Source: Desertimonas sp963733085 (GTDB lineage: Bacteria > Actinomycetota > Acidimicrobiia > Acidimicrobiales > Ilumatobacteraceae). Taken from it: a DNA stretch of 64,000 bases. Of the stretch, positions 36,253 to 45,600 are shown in pieces (position 1 is the stretch's first letter; each line of letters begins with the position of its first letter). The notes under the pieces were generated by a model. That model did no database searches. It worked only from the letters and a program-made list of their open reading frames with translations, and was not told where the DNA came from. The stretch is from positions 186,001 to 250,000 of the forward strand of contig CAVTBY010000003.1 in the NCBI GenBank assembly GCA_963733085.1. Reading direction: 5' to 3'. Both the position numbers and the translations under genes were made by a program.

Positions 36253-38289
36253 ATGCGGTGCCTTCGCGCGATCGGCACGCTGCTGCTGGCCCCAGCGGCG
36301 CCGCTCGCGGCGCAGGGCTGGGATGCGCCCCAGGCGGTCGCGCTGGTGCGCCGGGCGGTGGACCAGCGGGCCGCGGTGGCAGCCGACTCGATGCTGCTGA
36401 GCTATCGAACCCGCGCCCACGGGTTCGTCTTTTTCCTGGCGCAGGTCGGCGAGGGACTGACCGAGCCGCCCCGCTTGGTCAAGGCGGACGAGCTGGACGT
36501 GGAAGTGTATTGGCAGGCCCCCGACCACAGCAAGCAGGTGGTGCTCGGATGGCGCGACGGAGCGTTCCTCCCCACCGACATCGAGTACCACCGCGACCAC
36601 CTCGGCATCGTCACCAACAACTTCGGCGACGTGATCCGGATCGGCGAGGGCGACGAAGTGCGCGACGCCATCCACCCGCTGTCGCTTGCCGGCCTCGGAC
36701 TCTACCACTACGCGCTCGGCGACTCGCTCACGATCCGCACCGGCAGCGGCGAGGTCACGGTGCGCGAGGTGCAGGTCCGGCCCCGCGATTTCAAGCGGCC
36801 GCTCGTCGTGGGGACGCTGTTCATCGACACCGAGACCGCCGAGCTGGTCCGCTTCCGCTTCAGCTTCACCCCGTCGGCCTACCTCGACCGGCAGCTGGAG
36901 GACATCACCATTGCGCTGGAGAACGCCCGCTTCGAGGGACGCTGGTGGCTCCCGTACCGGCAGGAGATCGAGATCCGCCGCCGGGCAAGCTACTTCGACT
37001 TTCCGGCCCGCGGCATCATCCGGGGTCGCTGGGAGATCGAGGACTACGACCTGAACGTGGGCATTCCGCCGGGAGTGCTCGCCGGACCGGCCATCGGCGG
37101 GCTGGTGAGGCCCCAGCCTGGCGACTCCGGCTGGGACGAGCCGCTGTCGCAGGCGATCGCCGACGTCGCGGCGCCGATCAACGCCCAGGACATGGAGGCA
37201 CTCAGGGTGGAAGTCGAGCGCATCGCCGGGTCACGCGCCCTCGGCGGGCTCCCGTCGAGTCGGATCGGGACCGGCTCGCTCAGCGATCTCGCCCGGGTCA
37301 ACCGGGTGCAGGGCCTCGCACTCGGGTTCGGGGGAGTGATCGGCATCGGCGGCCGGTTCCGCCTTCGGCCGAAGATCGGCTACGGCACCTCGGACGAGCG
37401 CGTCACCGGCGGTCTCACGCTGCTCGCGGGCGCGGGCGCGACCCAGCTCTCGGTTGGCGCCGAGCGGCAGATCCGCGACTTCGCCGACTTCCCCGTCATC
37501 TCGCCGCTCCTCAACTCCCTGCTCGCGCAGGAGGCAGGCGACGACTATGGCGACTACGTCCTGCTCGACGCGGCGACCGCAGGCGTCCGCCATCGGCTCG
37601 ACGGGCGGACGTCGGTCGAGCTCCAGCTGGGCGTCGAGGAGAGCCACTCGGTGGACGTCGCCTCGACGCCCGCCAACGGCAGCTACCGTCCGAACCCTCC
37701 GCTCGGCGCGGGCACCTTCTGGATCGCGAAGGCGACCCTCGAGCGGGCGAGCGGCGGCATGGCGCTGGAGCGGGATCTCCAGGGGCGACTCTCGCTCGAA
37801 GCCGGCGACGGAGACGGCGAGTATCTCCGGGCGGCCGCGGAGGGCCGCTGGCTCACCGGCGCGGGGGCGGGCCGTCTGCTCACCCGGGTCTACGCGGGGG
37901 CGGGGACGGATGAGCTCCCCGCCTACCGCAGCTTCGCCCTCGGTGGCCGGGGGACGCTGCTGGGCGAACCCTTCCGGGCCTACGGCGGCAGGGCGATGGC
38001 ACTGGTGCAAACGGAGTGGCGACTGGAGGTGCCCGTGCCGGCGCTGCCACTGGGCTCCTTCGCCAGCACGGGGAGGCGTCTCACCCTCGCCCCCTTCCTG
38101 GCGGCCGGCTGGTCGGAGCGCCCGCTCCCGGGCCTGCCGTACGTGGAGACCGACGGAGTCCGCCCCGTCGCGGGCCTGGCCGCTGAGTGGCTGATGGGTC
38201 TGCTTCGATTCGAGTTCGGCGTGGGGCTCCGCAGCGGGGACGTAGGGGTCAGCGTCGACGTGAATCGGGACTGGTGGGGGATTTTGTGA
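36253..38289 (+). CDS. Large outer-membrane protein with C-terminal beta-barrel (Omp85/surface antigen-like)
   Basis: 678 residues from ATG 36253 (GTG 36244 is possible). A signal peptide reads CLRAIGTLLLAPAAPLAAQ. Residues ~20-300 resemble a periplasmic domain of carboxypeptidase-regulatory/DUF5686-like outer-membrane proteins (VVGTLFIDTETAELVRFRFS). The C-terminal ~330 residues show alternating beta-strands and the phrase AYRSFALGGRGTLLGEPFRA, close to the conserved LGG..LRG loop of Omp85 barrels. The frame is intact. It would sit in an outer membrane, in keeping with a Gram-negative host for the right part. Its specific role is unknown. Confidence 0.77.
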   Translation: MRCLRAIGTLLLAPAAPLAAQGWDAPQAVALVRRAVDQRAAVAADSMLLSYRTRAHGFVFFLAQVGEGLTEPPRLVKADELDVEVYWQAPDHSKQVVLGWRDGAFLPTDIEYHRDHLGIVTNNFGDVIRIGEGDEVRDAIHPLSLAGLGLYHYALGDSLTIRTGSGEVTVREVQVRPRDFKRPLVVGTLFIDTETAELVRFRFSFTPSAYLDRQLEDITIALENARFEGRWWLPYRQEIEIRRRASYFDFPARGIIRGRWEIEDYDLNVGIPPGVLAGPAIGGLVRPQPGDSGWDEPLSQAIADVAAPINAQDMEALRVEVERIAGSRALGGLPSSRIGTGSLSDLARVNRVQGLALGFGGVIGIGGRFRLRPKIGYGTSDERVTGGLTLLAGAGATQLSVGAERQIRDFADFPVISPLLNSLLAQEAGDDYGDYVLLDAATAGVRHRLDGRTSVELQLGVEESHSVDVASTPANGSYRPNPPLGAGTFWIAKATLERASGGMALERDLQGRLSLEAGDGDGEYLRAAAEGRWLTGAGAGRLLTRVYAGAGTDELPAYRSFALGGRGTLLGEPFRAYGGRAMALVQTEWRLEVPVPALPLGSFASTGRRLTLAPFLAAGWSERPLPGLPYVETDGVRPVAGLAAEWLMGLLRFEFGVGLRSGDVGVSVDVNRDWWGIL

Positions 38290-38350
38290 TAGCGCCCAAC
38301 CGGTGGTCCGGGCTACATTTCCACACTCCGTAACCTCCCCGAGCCGCTTG

Positions 38351-40588
38351 ATGCAGTTTCTGGACGAATGGCTGGTCCCCACAGTCGAGCCGTTGCTACC
38401 CGCTGACGTACTGGCTGGACTCCGCCAGGAGGTGGCCCCGGCCCCGGTGTCGCTGTGGGAAACGGCGGTGCAGCGCAGGATCGTCACCGACGACCAGGTG
38501 CTCAGCGCCATCGCCACCCGCTTCCGTCTCCCGCTCGCCGATCTCTCGCAGATCGACGCCCGGGTCACCGGCGTCATTCCGGAGCAACTGGCCCGTCGGT
38601 TCACGGTGGTTCCGGTGGGGCAGACCGACTCCTACCTCGAGGTCGCCACCGCCAACCCGTTCGACATCGATGCCGAGAAGATGCTGGCCTTCGCCACGGG
38701 GCGGGAGGTGCGGATGCTCCTCGCGTCACCCGGCAGGCTCAGGGCCAAGCTGGACGAGATCTACCGCAGCGGCGAGGAGATCGTCTCCCGCCTCCTGGCC
38801 GGCATCAACGAGGAGGCGGAGGTCAAGGAGCTCTCCGACGAGGAGGCGGACTACGCGAGCGCCGAGGAGGCGAGCCAGCGCCCGATCATCCGGCTGGTGG
38901 ACATGATGCTGGCCGACGGCGTAGTGAGCCGGGCCAGCGACATCCACGTGGAGCCGATCGAGGGCGGTGTGGTGGTGCGCTACCGCATCGACGGCGTGCT
39001 GCGCCAGGTCATGAAGGTGCCCCGCAACGCCGGTCTGCCCCTCATCTCCCGCATCAAGATCATGTCCGGGCTCGACATCGCGGACCGGCTGCGGCCGCAG
39101 GATGGACGCGCCCGGGTCTCGGTGAACGGCGAGCCGGTGGACCTCCGGGTCTCCACCCTTCCAGCCTCCCTGGGCGAGAAGGTGGTCATCCGGATCCTGA
39201 GCCAGCGGACCACGGTGCTGAACCTGGAGTCGTTGGGGATGCACCCGGACGAGCAGGAGGCGGTCAAGCGGCTGCTGACCTACAAGGAAGGCATCATCCT
39301 GGTCACCGGTCCGACCGGCTCGGGCAAGACCACGACCCTCTACTCCGCTCTGCGCCTGGTGCAGAACGAGGGCGTCAACATCGTGACGGTGGAAGATCCG
39401 GTCGAGTACCGTCTGGGCCAGAACATCGTCCAGGTCCAGGTCCACGACAAAGCCGGTCTCACCTTCGCGTCGGCGCTGCGCTCGATTCTGCGGCAGGACC
39501 CCGATGTCGTGCTGGTGGGCGAGATCCGCGATCAGGAGACGGCGCAGATCGCGCTCCAGGCGTCGCTCACCGGCCACCTGGTGCTCTCCACGCTCCACAC
39601 CAACGACGCACCCAACGTGGTGACGCGGCTGGTGGACATGGGCATGGAGCCGTACAAGATCGCCTCCGCGCTCCGCGGCGTGGTCGCCCAGCGGCTGATG
39701 CGGCGGCTCTGCAAGGCCTGCTACGAGACGCGGGAGGAGCCGGTGCCCGAGCCGCTCGCGCGGTTCATCCCGCCGGGCACGAAGCTGCTCCGGGCCGTCG
39801 GCTGCCCCGAGTGCGCCATGACCGGCTACCACGGCCGCTTCAGCATCTTGGAAGTGCTGACCATGAACTCCGAGCTGGAGCGGCGGATCGGTCAGGGGGC
39901 GACGGCCGACCTGATCGCGGAGTCGGCGCGCGCCAACGGCATGCGCTCGCTGTTCGAGAGCGGGCTGCGGCACGTGCTCGCCGGAGATTCGACGCTGGAG
40001 GAGCTGCTTCGGGTCGCCGACGTGCCCGCGGACGAGGAGCCCCGCCGCGCGCCTGCCCGCGCCGGCAAGCGGGCCGCCGCGCCGCCCGCCGCGGCTGCGC
40101 CTCCACCGCCGCCGGCGAAAGCGGACTCCTCGCTCGCACTCGACTTCGCGGAGGAGCTGGAGCTGGTGGAGGACCCGAACGGCGCGGCTCCGGCCTCCGC
40201 CGCGCGGGGCGCGGGCACCTGCGTGCTCCTGGTGGAAGATGAGGACCAGCTCCGCCGGGTGATGAAGGATCTGCTGGAGCGCGAGGGCTACACCGTGGCC
40301 GAGGCGCGCGACGGCGTCCAGGCCCTGGACCAGGTGGATCGCTTCGCACCCGACGTGATCATCCTCGACCTCAACCTCCCGGGGCTCGACGGCTACACCG
40401 TGCTCACCCAGCTCCGGTCCCGGCCGGCCACCCGCACCATCCCCGTCATGGTGCTCACCGCCAAGGGCGACGAGGACAACGAGGTGCGCGTGTTCGAGCT
40501 GGGCGCCGACGATTTCATCACCAAGCCGTTCCGGGCCAAGGCGCTTTCGGCACGGCTCGAGGCGGTCCTCGGCCGCCACCGCGCTTGA
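38351..40588 (+). CDS. PilB/GspE-type secretion ATPase fused to a C-terminal receiver domain
   Basis: 745 residues. N1 domain (T2SSE_N) at ~1-150; ATPase with RASDIHVEPIEGGVVVRYRI, Walker A GPTGSGKTTTLY, Asp box and Walker B PDVVLVGEIRDQETAQIALQ, and His box LVLSTLHTNDAP. The zinc tetracysteine motif is CKACYE and GCPECAMTGYHGR. After about residue 560 a Pro/Ala-rich linker leads to a complete CheY-like receiver at ~620-745: VLLVEDEDQLRR, phosphoacceptor Asp in VIILDLNLPGLDGYT, Thr in MVLTAKG and Lys in DFITKPF. It should power type IV pilus or type II secretion assembly, and phosphorylation of the fused receiver may regulate it. The frame is continuous, so the fusion is real in this sequence. 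Confidence 0.93.
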   Translation: MQFLDEWLVPTVEPLLPADVLAGLRQEVAPAPVSLWETAVQRRIVTDDQVLSAIATRFRLPLADLSQIDARVTGVIPEQLARRFTVVPVGQTDSYLEVATANPFDIDAEKMLAFATGREVRMLLASPGRLRAKLDEIYRSGEEIVSRLLAGINEEAEVKELSDEEADYASAEEASQRPIIRLVDMMLADGVVSRASDIHVEPIEGGVVVRYRIDGVLRQVMKVPRNAGLPLISRIKIMSGLDIADRLRPQDGRARVSVNGEPVDLRVSTLPASLGEKVVIRILSQRTTVLNLESLGMHPDEQEAVKRLLTYKEGIILVTGPTGSGKTTTLYSALRLVQNEGVNIVTVEDPVEYRLGQNIVQVQVHDKAGLTFASALRSILRQDPDVVLVGEIRDQETAQIALQASLTGHLVLSTLHTNDAPNVVTRLVDMGMEPYKIASALRGVVAQRLMRRLCKACYETREEPVPEPLARFIPPGTKLLRAVGCPECAMTGYHGRFSILEVLTMNSELERRIGQGATADLIAESARANGMRSLFESGLRHVLAGDSTLEELLRVADVPADEEPRRAPARAGKRAAAPPAAAAPPPPPAKADSSLALDFAEELELVEDPNGAAPASAARGAGTCVLLVEDEDQLRRVMKDLLEREGYTVAEARDGVQALDQVDRFAPDVIILDLNLPGLDGYTVLTQLRSRPATRTIPVMVLTAKGDEDNEVRVFELGADDFITKPFRAKALSARLEAVLGRHRA

Positions 40589-40693
40589 GCAGAGCAGCCG
40601 CTTACCACCTCCTCCACCCCCGTCCGACCGACCACTCGCGACTCCACCGGCCCGGGGGAGACCCTTCCGGACGCCGCCGAGGGGCTGGCGCTG

Positions 40694-41760
40694 GTGAAGC
40701 CGGGCGTGCGGGCGCAGGCAGGGTACACGCTCCGCGCCCTTCAGGCCCGCCGCAAGCTCAACCAGAACGAATGCCCCCACGACTTCCCGCCCGAGCTGAA
40801 GCGCTCGGTGCTCGAGCGCGCCGCCGCGGCGCCGTGGCAGCGCTATCCCGAGTTCGTGCCCGCGCGGCTGGTCGAGCGCCTCGCCGGGCACTATGGCTGG
40901 CGGCCGGACGGCGTGGTGGTGGGCAACGGCTCCAACGAGCTGATCCAGGCCACGCTCTCGGTGGTGCTGGCGCCGGGCGACGCGGTCGTGGCGCCGTCAC
41001 CGACCTTCTCGCTCTACCGGCTGCTCACCGGCGTGCTCGGCGGGCGCTACGTGCCGGTGCCGCTGGGCCAGCGCTTCGAGTTCGACGTGGACCGCATCGT
41101 GGAGACGGCGGTCCGGGAGCGGGCGCGAGTGGTCGTGCTCAACTCGCCCAACAATCCGACCGGCTCCGTGCTGCCTGAGGGCGCGGTGGAGCGCATCCTC
41201 GCCGAGACCGACGCGCTCGTCGTGTGCGACGAGGCGTACCAGGACTTCGGCGGGCCGACCGCGCTCCCCCTGCTGCGCCGGAGCGCGCGGCTCGTGGTGC
41301 TGCGCACGTTCTCCAAGGCGATGGGCATGGCCGGGCTGCGCTTCGGGCTGGCGCTGGCGCACCCCGAGGTGGCGCGGCGAGCTGGCCAAGGGCAAGCTGC
41401 CCTACAACGTGAACGTGATCACGCTGGCGGCCGCCGAGGTCGCGCTGGACCACGCCGAGCTGCTCGCCGCGCGGACCCGGGTGATCGCGGAGACGCGCGA
41501 CCGGTTTCTCCCGCGCCTCGCCGCGATTCCCGGCATCGAGGTCTTTCCCACGGCGGCCAACTTCGTGCTGATCCGCTGCCGGGCGCGGCCCGGCGAGCGA
41601 AGTGTTCCGCCGGCTGCACGAGGAGCACGGCATCCTGGTGCGGGACGTCTCCGGCTCCGCCGAGCTGGCGGAGTGCCTGCGGATCTCGATCGGCACCGAG
41701 GAGGACATGGAAGCGGTGCTCGAGGCGCTGTCGCAGATCGTCGCCCAGGAGGCACGGTGA
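40694..41760 (+). CDS. hisC: Histidinol-phosphate aminotransferase, two frameshifts
   Basis: LNQNECPHDFP, VVGNGSNELIQATLSVVLAP, VVLNSPNNPTGSVLPEGAVE and VVCDEAYQDFGG are the class I/II aminotransferase signatures. FSKAMGMAGLRFGLAL contains the PLP lysine. The frame then shifts near 41375 (ELAKGKLPYNVNVITLAAAE) and again near 41600 (VFRRLHEEHGILVRDVSG), reaching the stop at 41758-41760. It transfers the amino group from glutamate to imidazole-acetol phosphate. The start is uncertain (GTG 40694 is the first reasonable). The stop overlaps the hisB start as GTGA. Confidence 0.89.
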
Positions 41761-42350
41761 GCGAGCGCGTGGCCGAGATCCGTCGCACGACCAAGGAGAC
41801 CGACCTCTACGTGCGGGTCGATCTGGACGGCCGCGGCGAGGCCCGGGTGAAGACCGGGATCGGCTTCTTCGACCACATGCTGGAGGCGCTCGCGCGGCAC
41901 GGGCTGCTGGACCTCACGGTCGAGGCCCAGGGCGATCTCCACGTGGACGGACACCACACCGTGGAGGACACCGGCATCGTCCTCGGCGCCGCGATCGCGC
42001 GGGCGCTGGGCGACCGGGCCGGGATCCGCCGCTACGGCGATGCTCTGGTCCCGCTGGACGACGCGCTGGTGCGCGCGGTGGTGGACGTCTCGGGCCGCCC
42101 CTATCTCCACTACGACATCGAGATCCCCAAGTGGCAGATGCTGGGGGACTACGACGTCTTCCTCACGCCCGAGTTCTTCCGGGCGCTGGTGCTCAACGCC
42201 GGGCTCACCGCGCACCTCGACCTGGTGCGCGGCGACAACCCGCATCACATCGTCGAGGCGGCGTTCAAGGCGTTCGCCCGGGCGCTCGACGCGGCCACGT
42301 CCATCGATCCGCGGGTGGCGGGGGTGCCGTCTACCAAGGGGACGCTGTGA
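41757..42350 (+). CDS. hisB: Imidazoleglycerol-phosphate dehydratase
   Basis: 197 residues from GTG 41757, monofunctional form. VKTGIGFFDHMLEALARHG and DLHVDGHHTVEDTGIVLGAA hold the manganese-binding His residues. A second such set lies in DNPHHIVEAAFKAFARAL. Intact frame. It dehydrates IGP to imidazole-acetol phosphate. Overlaps at both ends (GTGA with hisC, GTGA with hisH) show tight translational coupling. Confidence 0.95.
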   Translation: MSERVAEIRRTTKETDLYVRVDLDGRGEARVKTGIGFFDHMLEALARHGLLDLTVEAQGDLHVDGHHTVEDTGIVLGAAIARALGDRAGIRRYGDALVPLDDALVRAVVDVSGRPYLHYDIEIPKWQMLGDYDVFLTPEFFRALVLNAGLTAHLDLVRGDNPHHIVEAAFKAFARALDAATSIDPRVAGVPSTKGTL

Positions 42351-42972
42351 CGATCGCGGTGGTGGACTACGGCGTGAACAACCTGAGGAGCGTCGTGCGC
42401 GCGCTCGAGGCCGGCGGCCACGAGGCGACGCTCACCGCCGACCCCGAGGAGGTGCGCGCGGCGGACCGGGTGCTGGTGCCGGGCGTGGGCAACTTCGGCC
42501 AGGGCACCCGCAATCTCTCCGTCACCGGCCTGGGCGATGCGGTGCGCGAGGTCGCCGACGGCCGGCCGCCCGGTGATGGGGATCTGCCTGGGTCTCCAGC
42601 TGCTGTTCGAGACCAGCGAAGAGGCGCCGGACGCGCGAGGCATCGGGCTCCTGCCCGGCCGGGTGCGGCGCTTCGTGACCACGCTCCACGTGCCGCACGT
42701 GGGCTGGGCACGGGTGGACCTGACCGAGCGGGGGCGCGACCATCCGATGCTGGGGCCGCTCTTCGCCGGTGAGTCGCGGTTCTTCTACCACGTGCACAGC
42801 TACCATCCCAGCGATCTTCCCGACCGACTCGGTGCTGGGCACCGGCGAGTACGGGGCGACCTTCCCCACGATCGTGGGGCAGGGGCCGGTGATCGGGGCG
42901 CAGTTCCACCCCGAGAAGTCCCAGCGGGCCGGCATCGAGCTGCTGGACGCGTTCGCGCGCTGGGCGTCCATG
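42347..42972 (+). CDS. hisH: Imidazole glycerol phosphate synthase glutaminase subunit, frameshifted
   Basis: IAVVDYGVNNLRSVVRALEA and LVPGVGNFGQG open the class I glutamine amidotransferase. GRPVMGICLGLQLLFETS, with the catalytic Cys, is in a second frame from about 42565. VLGTGEYGATFPTIV and VIGAQFHPEKSQRAG, with the His-Glu pair, are in a third frame from about 42830. It supplies ammonia to HisF. In the third frame there is no stop before the Nudix domain. The likely original end is an ATGA overlap at 42970-42973; a true HisH-Nudix fusion is the alternative. Confidence 0.85.
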
Positions 42973-43437
42973 ACCTCGGTGCGTGTGTCGCTGGTGGATG
43001 TGTACGTGCTCCGGCAGGGCAGGGAGGGGCTGCGGTGCCTGGTCCTCCGCCGGGCGGCGGGAGGCCGCTGTCCCGGCTCGTGGGAGACGGTGCACGGGCA
43101 CATCGAGGAGGGCGAGCGACCGGGGGAGGCGGCCGCTCGCGAGCTGCAGGAGGAGACCGGGCTGGTGGCTGAGCGGCTGTACAACCTGAGCCGGGTCGAG
43201 ACGTTCTACCAGCACCGGAAGGACGAGGTGGCGCTGGTGCCGGTGTTCGTCGCCTTCGTCGCGCCCGAGATACCGGTGCGGCTCGGGCCCGAGCACGACG
43301 CGCACGAGTGGCTTTCGCCGGCGGAGGCGGGCGCCCGCTTCGCCTGGCCCCGCGAGCGGCGCGCCCTCGAGGACGCGGTGCAGCTGCTCGGCTCGGGTGA
43401 CGGCGGGGCGGTGGAGGACGTGCTCCGGATATGCTAG
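42970..43437 (+). CDS. Nudix hydrolase inside the his operon
   Basis: 155 residues from ATG 42970. The Nudix box GHIEEGERPGEAAARELQEE, followed by TGL, matches the family consensus. Flanking VSLVDVYVLRQ and VPVFVAFVAPEIPVRLGPEH resemble dATP/NUDIX pyrophosphatases. Members hydrolyse nucleoside diphosphates linked to another moiety. It overlaps hisF by seven bases and follows hisH without a gap. The his context hints at phosphoribosyl-ATP pyrophosphatase-like or housekeeping use, but HisE-type activity is not shown. Confidence 0.87.
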   Translation: MTSVRVSLVDVYVLRQGREGLRCLVLRRAAGGRCPGSWETVHGHIEEGERPGEAAARELQEETGLVAERLYNLSRVETFYQHRKDEVALVPVFVAFVAPEIPVRLGPEHDAHEWLSPAEAGARFAWPRERRALEDAVQLLGSGDGGAVEDVLRIC

Positions 43438-44185
43438 CCCGGCGGATCATCCCCTGTCTCGACGTCGCGGGAGGCCGGGTCGTGAAGGGCGTGCACTTCG
43501 AGTCCCTGCGCGACGCCGGCGATCCGGTCGAGCAGGCCGCCCGCTACGACGCGGACGGCGCCGACGAGCTGGTGTTCCTCGACATCTCCGCCAGCCCCGA
43601 CGAGCGCCGGACCACCCTCGAGATGGTGGCGCGGGTCGCCGACTCGATCTTCATCCCGTTCACCGTCGGCGGGGGCATCCGCTCCGTGGCCGACGCCGGG
43701 GCCGCGCTGCGCGCCGGCGCCGACAAGGTGTCGGTGAACACCGCCGCCGTGCGCGATCCCACGCTGGTCGTCCCGGCTCGCGGACAGCTTCGGCAGCCAG
43801 TGCGTCGTCGCCGCGGTGGACGCGCGGCGGGCCAACGGCCGGCTACACCGTCATGGTGAACGGCGGCCGGGAAGAGACGCCGCTCGAGGCGGTGGCCTGG
43901 ATGCGGGAGCTGGAGTCGCGCGGCGCGGGCGAGATCCTGCTCACCTCGATGGACCGCGACGGCACCGGCGCCGGCTACGACCTGGAGCTGGTGCGCGCCT
44001 CGGCCGGCGCGGTGGGCATCCCGGTCATCGCCTCGGGCGGCGCGGGCACCCTCGCGCACCTGGCGGAGGCGCTGGAGGCCGGGGCGCACGGGGTGCTCGC
44101 CGCGACCATCTTCCACTTCCGCGGCTCCTCGCTCCCCGAGGCTCGCGCGTTCCTCCGGGAGCGCGGCTACCCGGTCCGGCCATGA
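43431..44185 (+). CDS. hisF: Imidazole glycerol phosphate synthase cyclase subunit, frameshifted
   Basis: RRIIPCLDVAGGRVVKGVHF is the HisF opening, with the catalytic Asp. FIPFTVGGGIRSVADAGAAL holds a phosphate-binding loop. The frame shifts near 43768 and again near 43840, after which YTVMVNGGREETPLEAVAWM, LLTSMDRDGTGAGYD (second catalytic Asp) and IPVIASGGAGTLAHLAEALE follow to the end. It forms IGP and AICAR with HisH. No hisA lies between hisH and hisF, unlike the common order. It overlaps the beta-helix gene by four bases. Confidence 0.9.
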
Positions 44186-45600
44186 TGCTCACCCTGTCGC
44201 TCGTCGTCACGGTCCTCGCGGGCGGACCACCGGCCGACGCGAGCGCTCCCTGTATCCGCCCCACCCGCGCGGGCACCCAGGTCCAGGGCGAGGTACGGGT
44301 CTGTCCCGGCCGCTACCGGATCGCCGACCCCTCCGAGCGCGGGGTGATCGTCGCGGCGGCCTCGGGCACCCGCATCGATCTCACCGGCGTGGTGCTGGAG
44401 AGCGGCGACTCGGTGGCGGCGCGCTTCACCGGGATCGGCGTCGTGAGCAAGGACGTGGACCGCGTCTCCATCCTCGGCGGGACGATCCGAGGCTATCGCA
44501 TCGGCCTCCGCCTGGAGGGTGGCGCGGGGCACGAGGTGCGCGGCACCGAGCTGTCCGGGAGCCGCGCGGCGGCGCTCCGCTCGACCACCCGGCCGGACAC
44601 CGCCGACCGTCTCAACCCGTTCCGTCTCGCGCCCTTCACGGAGGCGGGCGCGGGGCTGGTGCTGGTGCGAACGACCGACGCCAGGATCACCGGGGTGATC
44701 GCGAAAGAGGCGCAGAACGGCATCGGCCTGATCGACGCCCGGGGAAGCTACGTCGCGGACAACGAGATCCGCGGCAACACGGGATGGGGCATCAGCCTCT
44801 GGCGCTCATCGAAGAACCTGGTGGTCCGCAACCAGGTGCAGCGCACGGTGCGATGCGCGCCCCCGACGGTGGACTGCCACGCCGCCGCGATCCTCCTCCG
44901 GGAGGGCAGCGACTCGAACACGATCGCCGAGAACGACCTTTCGGGCTCGAGCACCGGGGTCCGGATCACCGGTCAATCGCCGCTGAACCGGGCGTCGGTC
45001 GGCAACCTGGTCCTGCGGAACGACGCCTCGGAGTGTGGCGTGGCCTTCGCCGCAGGTCACACCTGGAACGTGACCTTTCTCGAGAACCGCGGCGACAGCA
45101 CCGCCATCGCCTTCCGTCTCGACCACCTGAACGGCAGCGTGCTGCGGGGGAACACGGTGATCGGCTCGCGCATCGCGGCGATCACGCTGGAGCACGGCAG
45201 CGACAACGCCATCGAGGCCAACGTGCTGCTCGGCGGGCGGGTGGGCATCATGGTGACGGCCCCGGTCCGCGGCGAGGCGCCCAGCCGGGGGCAACGGATC
45301 GACGACAACGTGGTGGGCGGGGTGGAGCAGGGGATCCTGCTGCAGGGTACGACCGGAAGCCGGGTCCGGGGGAACCTGCTGGACGGGCTGGTGGACGGGC
45401 TGGTGATCGACAACATCGGGCACGGCACCGAGGTCACCGGCAACGTCTTCCTGCGTGCGAGCGGCTGGTTCATCGACGCGCCGGACCTGGCCGCGGGCGG
45501 GAACTACTGGGCCACGGCGGACGCCGCGGCGGCATCGGCGCGGGTGCGGGGACGCGTCAGCGTCCTTCCGTGGCGGCCGGCGAGGGCGGCGGGGTACTAG
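44182..45600 (+). CDS. Secreted right-handed parallel beta-helix protein
   Basis: 472 residues from ATG 44182 (a second ATG at 44185). Signal peptide at ~1-20, then repeated beta-helix coils with Asn/Gly-rich turns such as NGIGLIDARGSYVADNEIRG and HGSDNAIEANVLLGGRVGIM, as in NosD/pectate lyase-like PbH1 proteins. No enzyme motif stands out. It overlaps hisF (ATGA) and its 3' end overlaps the convergent histidine kinase by 44 bases. It may be a surface or periplasmic carbohydrate-binding or -lyase protein. Co-transcription with his genes looks incidental. Confidence 0.85.
   Translation: MMLTLSLVVTVLAGGPPADASAPCIRPTRAGTQVQGEVRVCPGRYRIADPSERGVIVAAASGTRIDLTGVVLESGDSVAARFTGIGVVSKDVDRVSILGGTIRGYRIGLRLEGGAGHEVRGTELSGSRAAALRSTTRPDTADRLNPFRLAPFTEAGAGLVLVRTTDARITGVIAKEAQNGIGLIDARGSYVADNEIRGNTGWGISLWRSSKNLVVRNQVQRTVRCAPPTVDCHAAAILLREGSDSNTIAENDLSGSSTGVRITGQSPLNRASVGNLVLRNDASECGVAFAAGHTWNVTFLENRGDSTAIAFRLDHLNGSVLRGNTVIGSRIAAITLEHGSDNAIEANVLLGGRVGIMVTAPVRGEAPSRGQRIDDNVVGGVEQGILLQGTTGSRVRGNLLDGLVDGLVIDNIGHGTEVTGNVFLRASGWFIDAPDLAAGGNYWATADAAAASARVRGRVSVLPWRPARAAGY

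Noticed and set aside
38726..40891. 721-codon open frame on the minus strand opposite the secretion ATPase
   Set aside because: It is the shadow of the intact plus-strand gene; it is rich in His, Arg and Gly and shows no domain.
42347..43437. HisH-Nudix fusion as an annotated single gene
   Set aside because: The in-frame continuation depends on the already shifted third frame of hisH; an ATGA overlap sits exactly at the boundary, so two genes are more likely.
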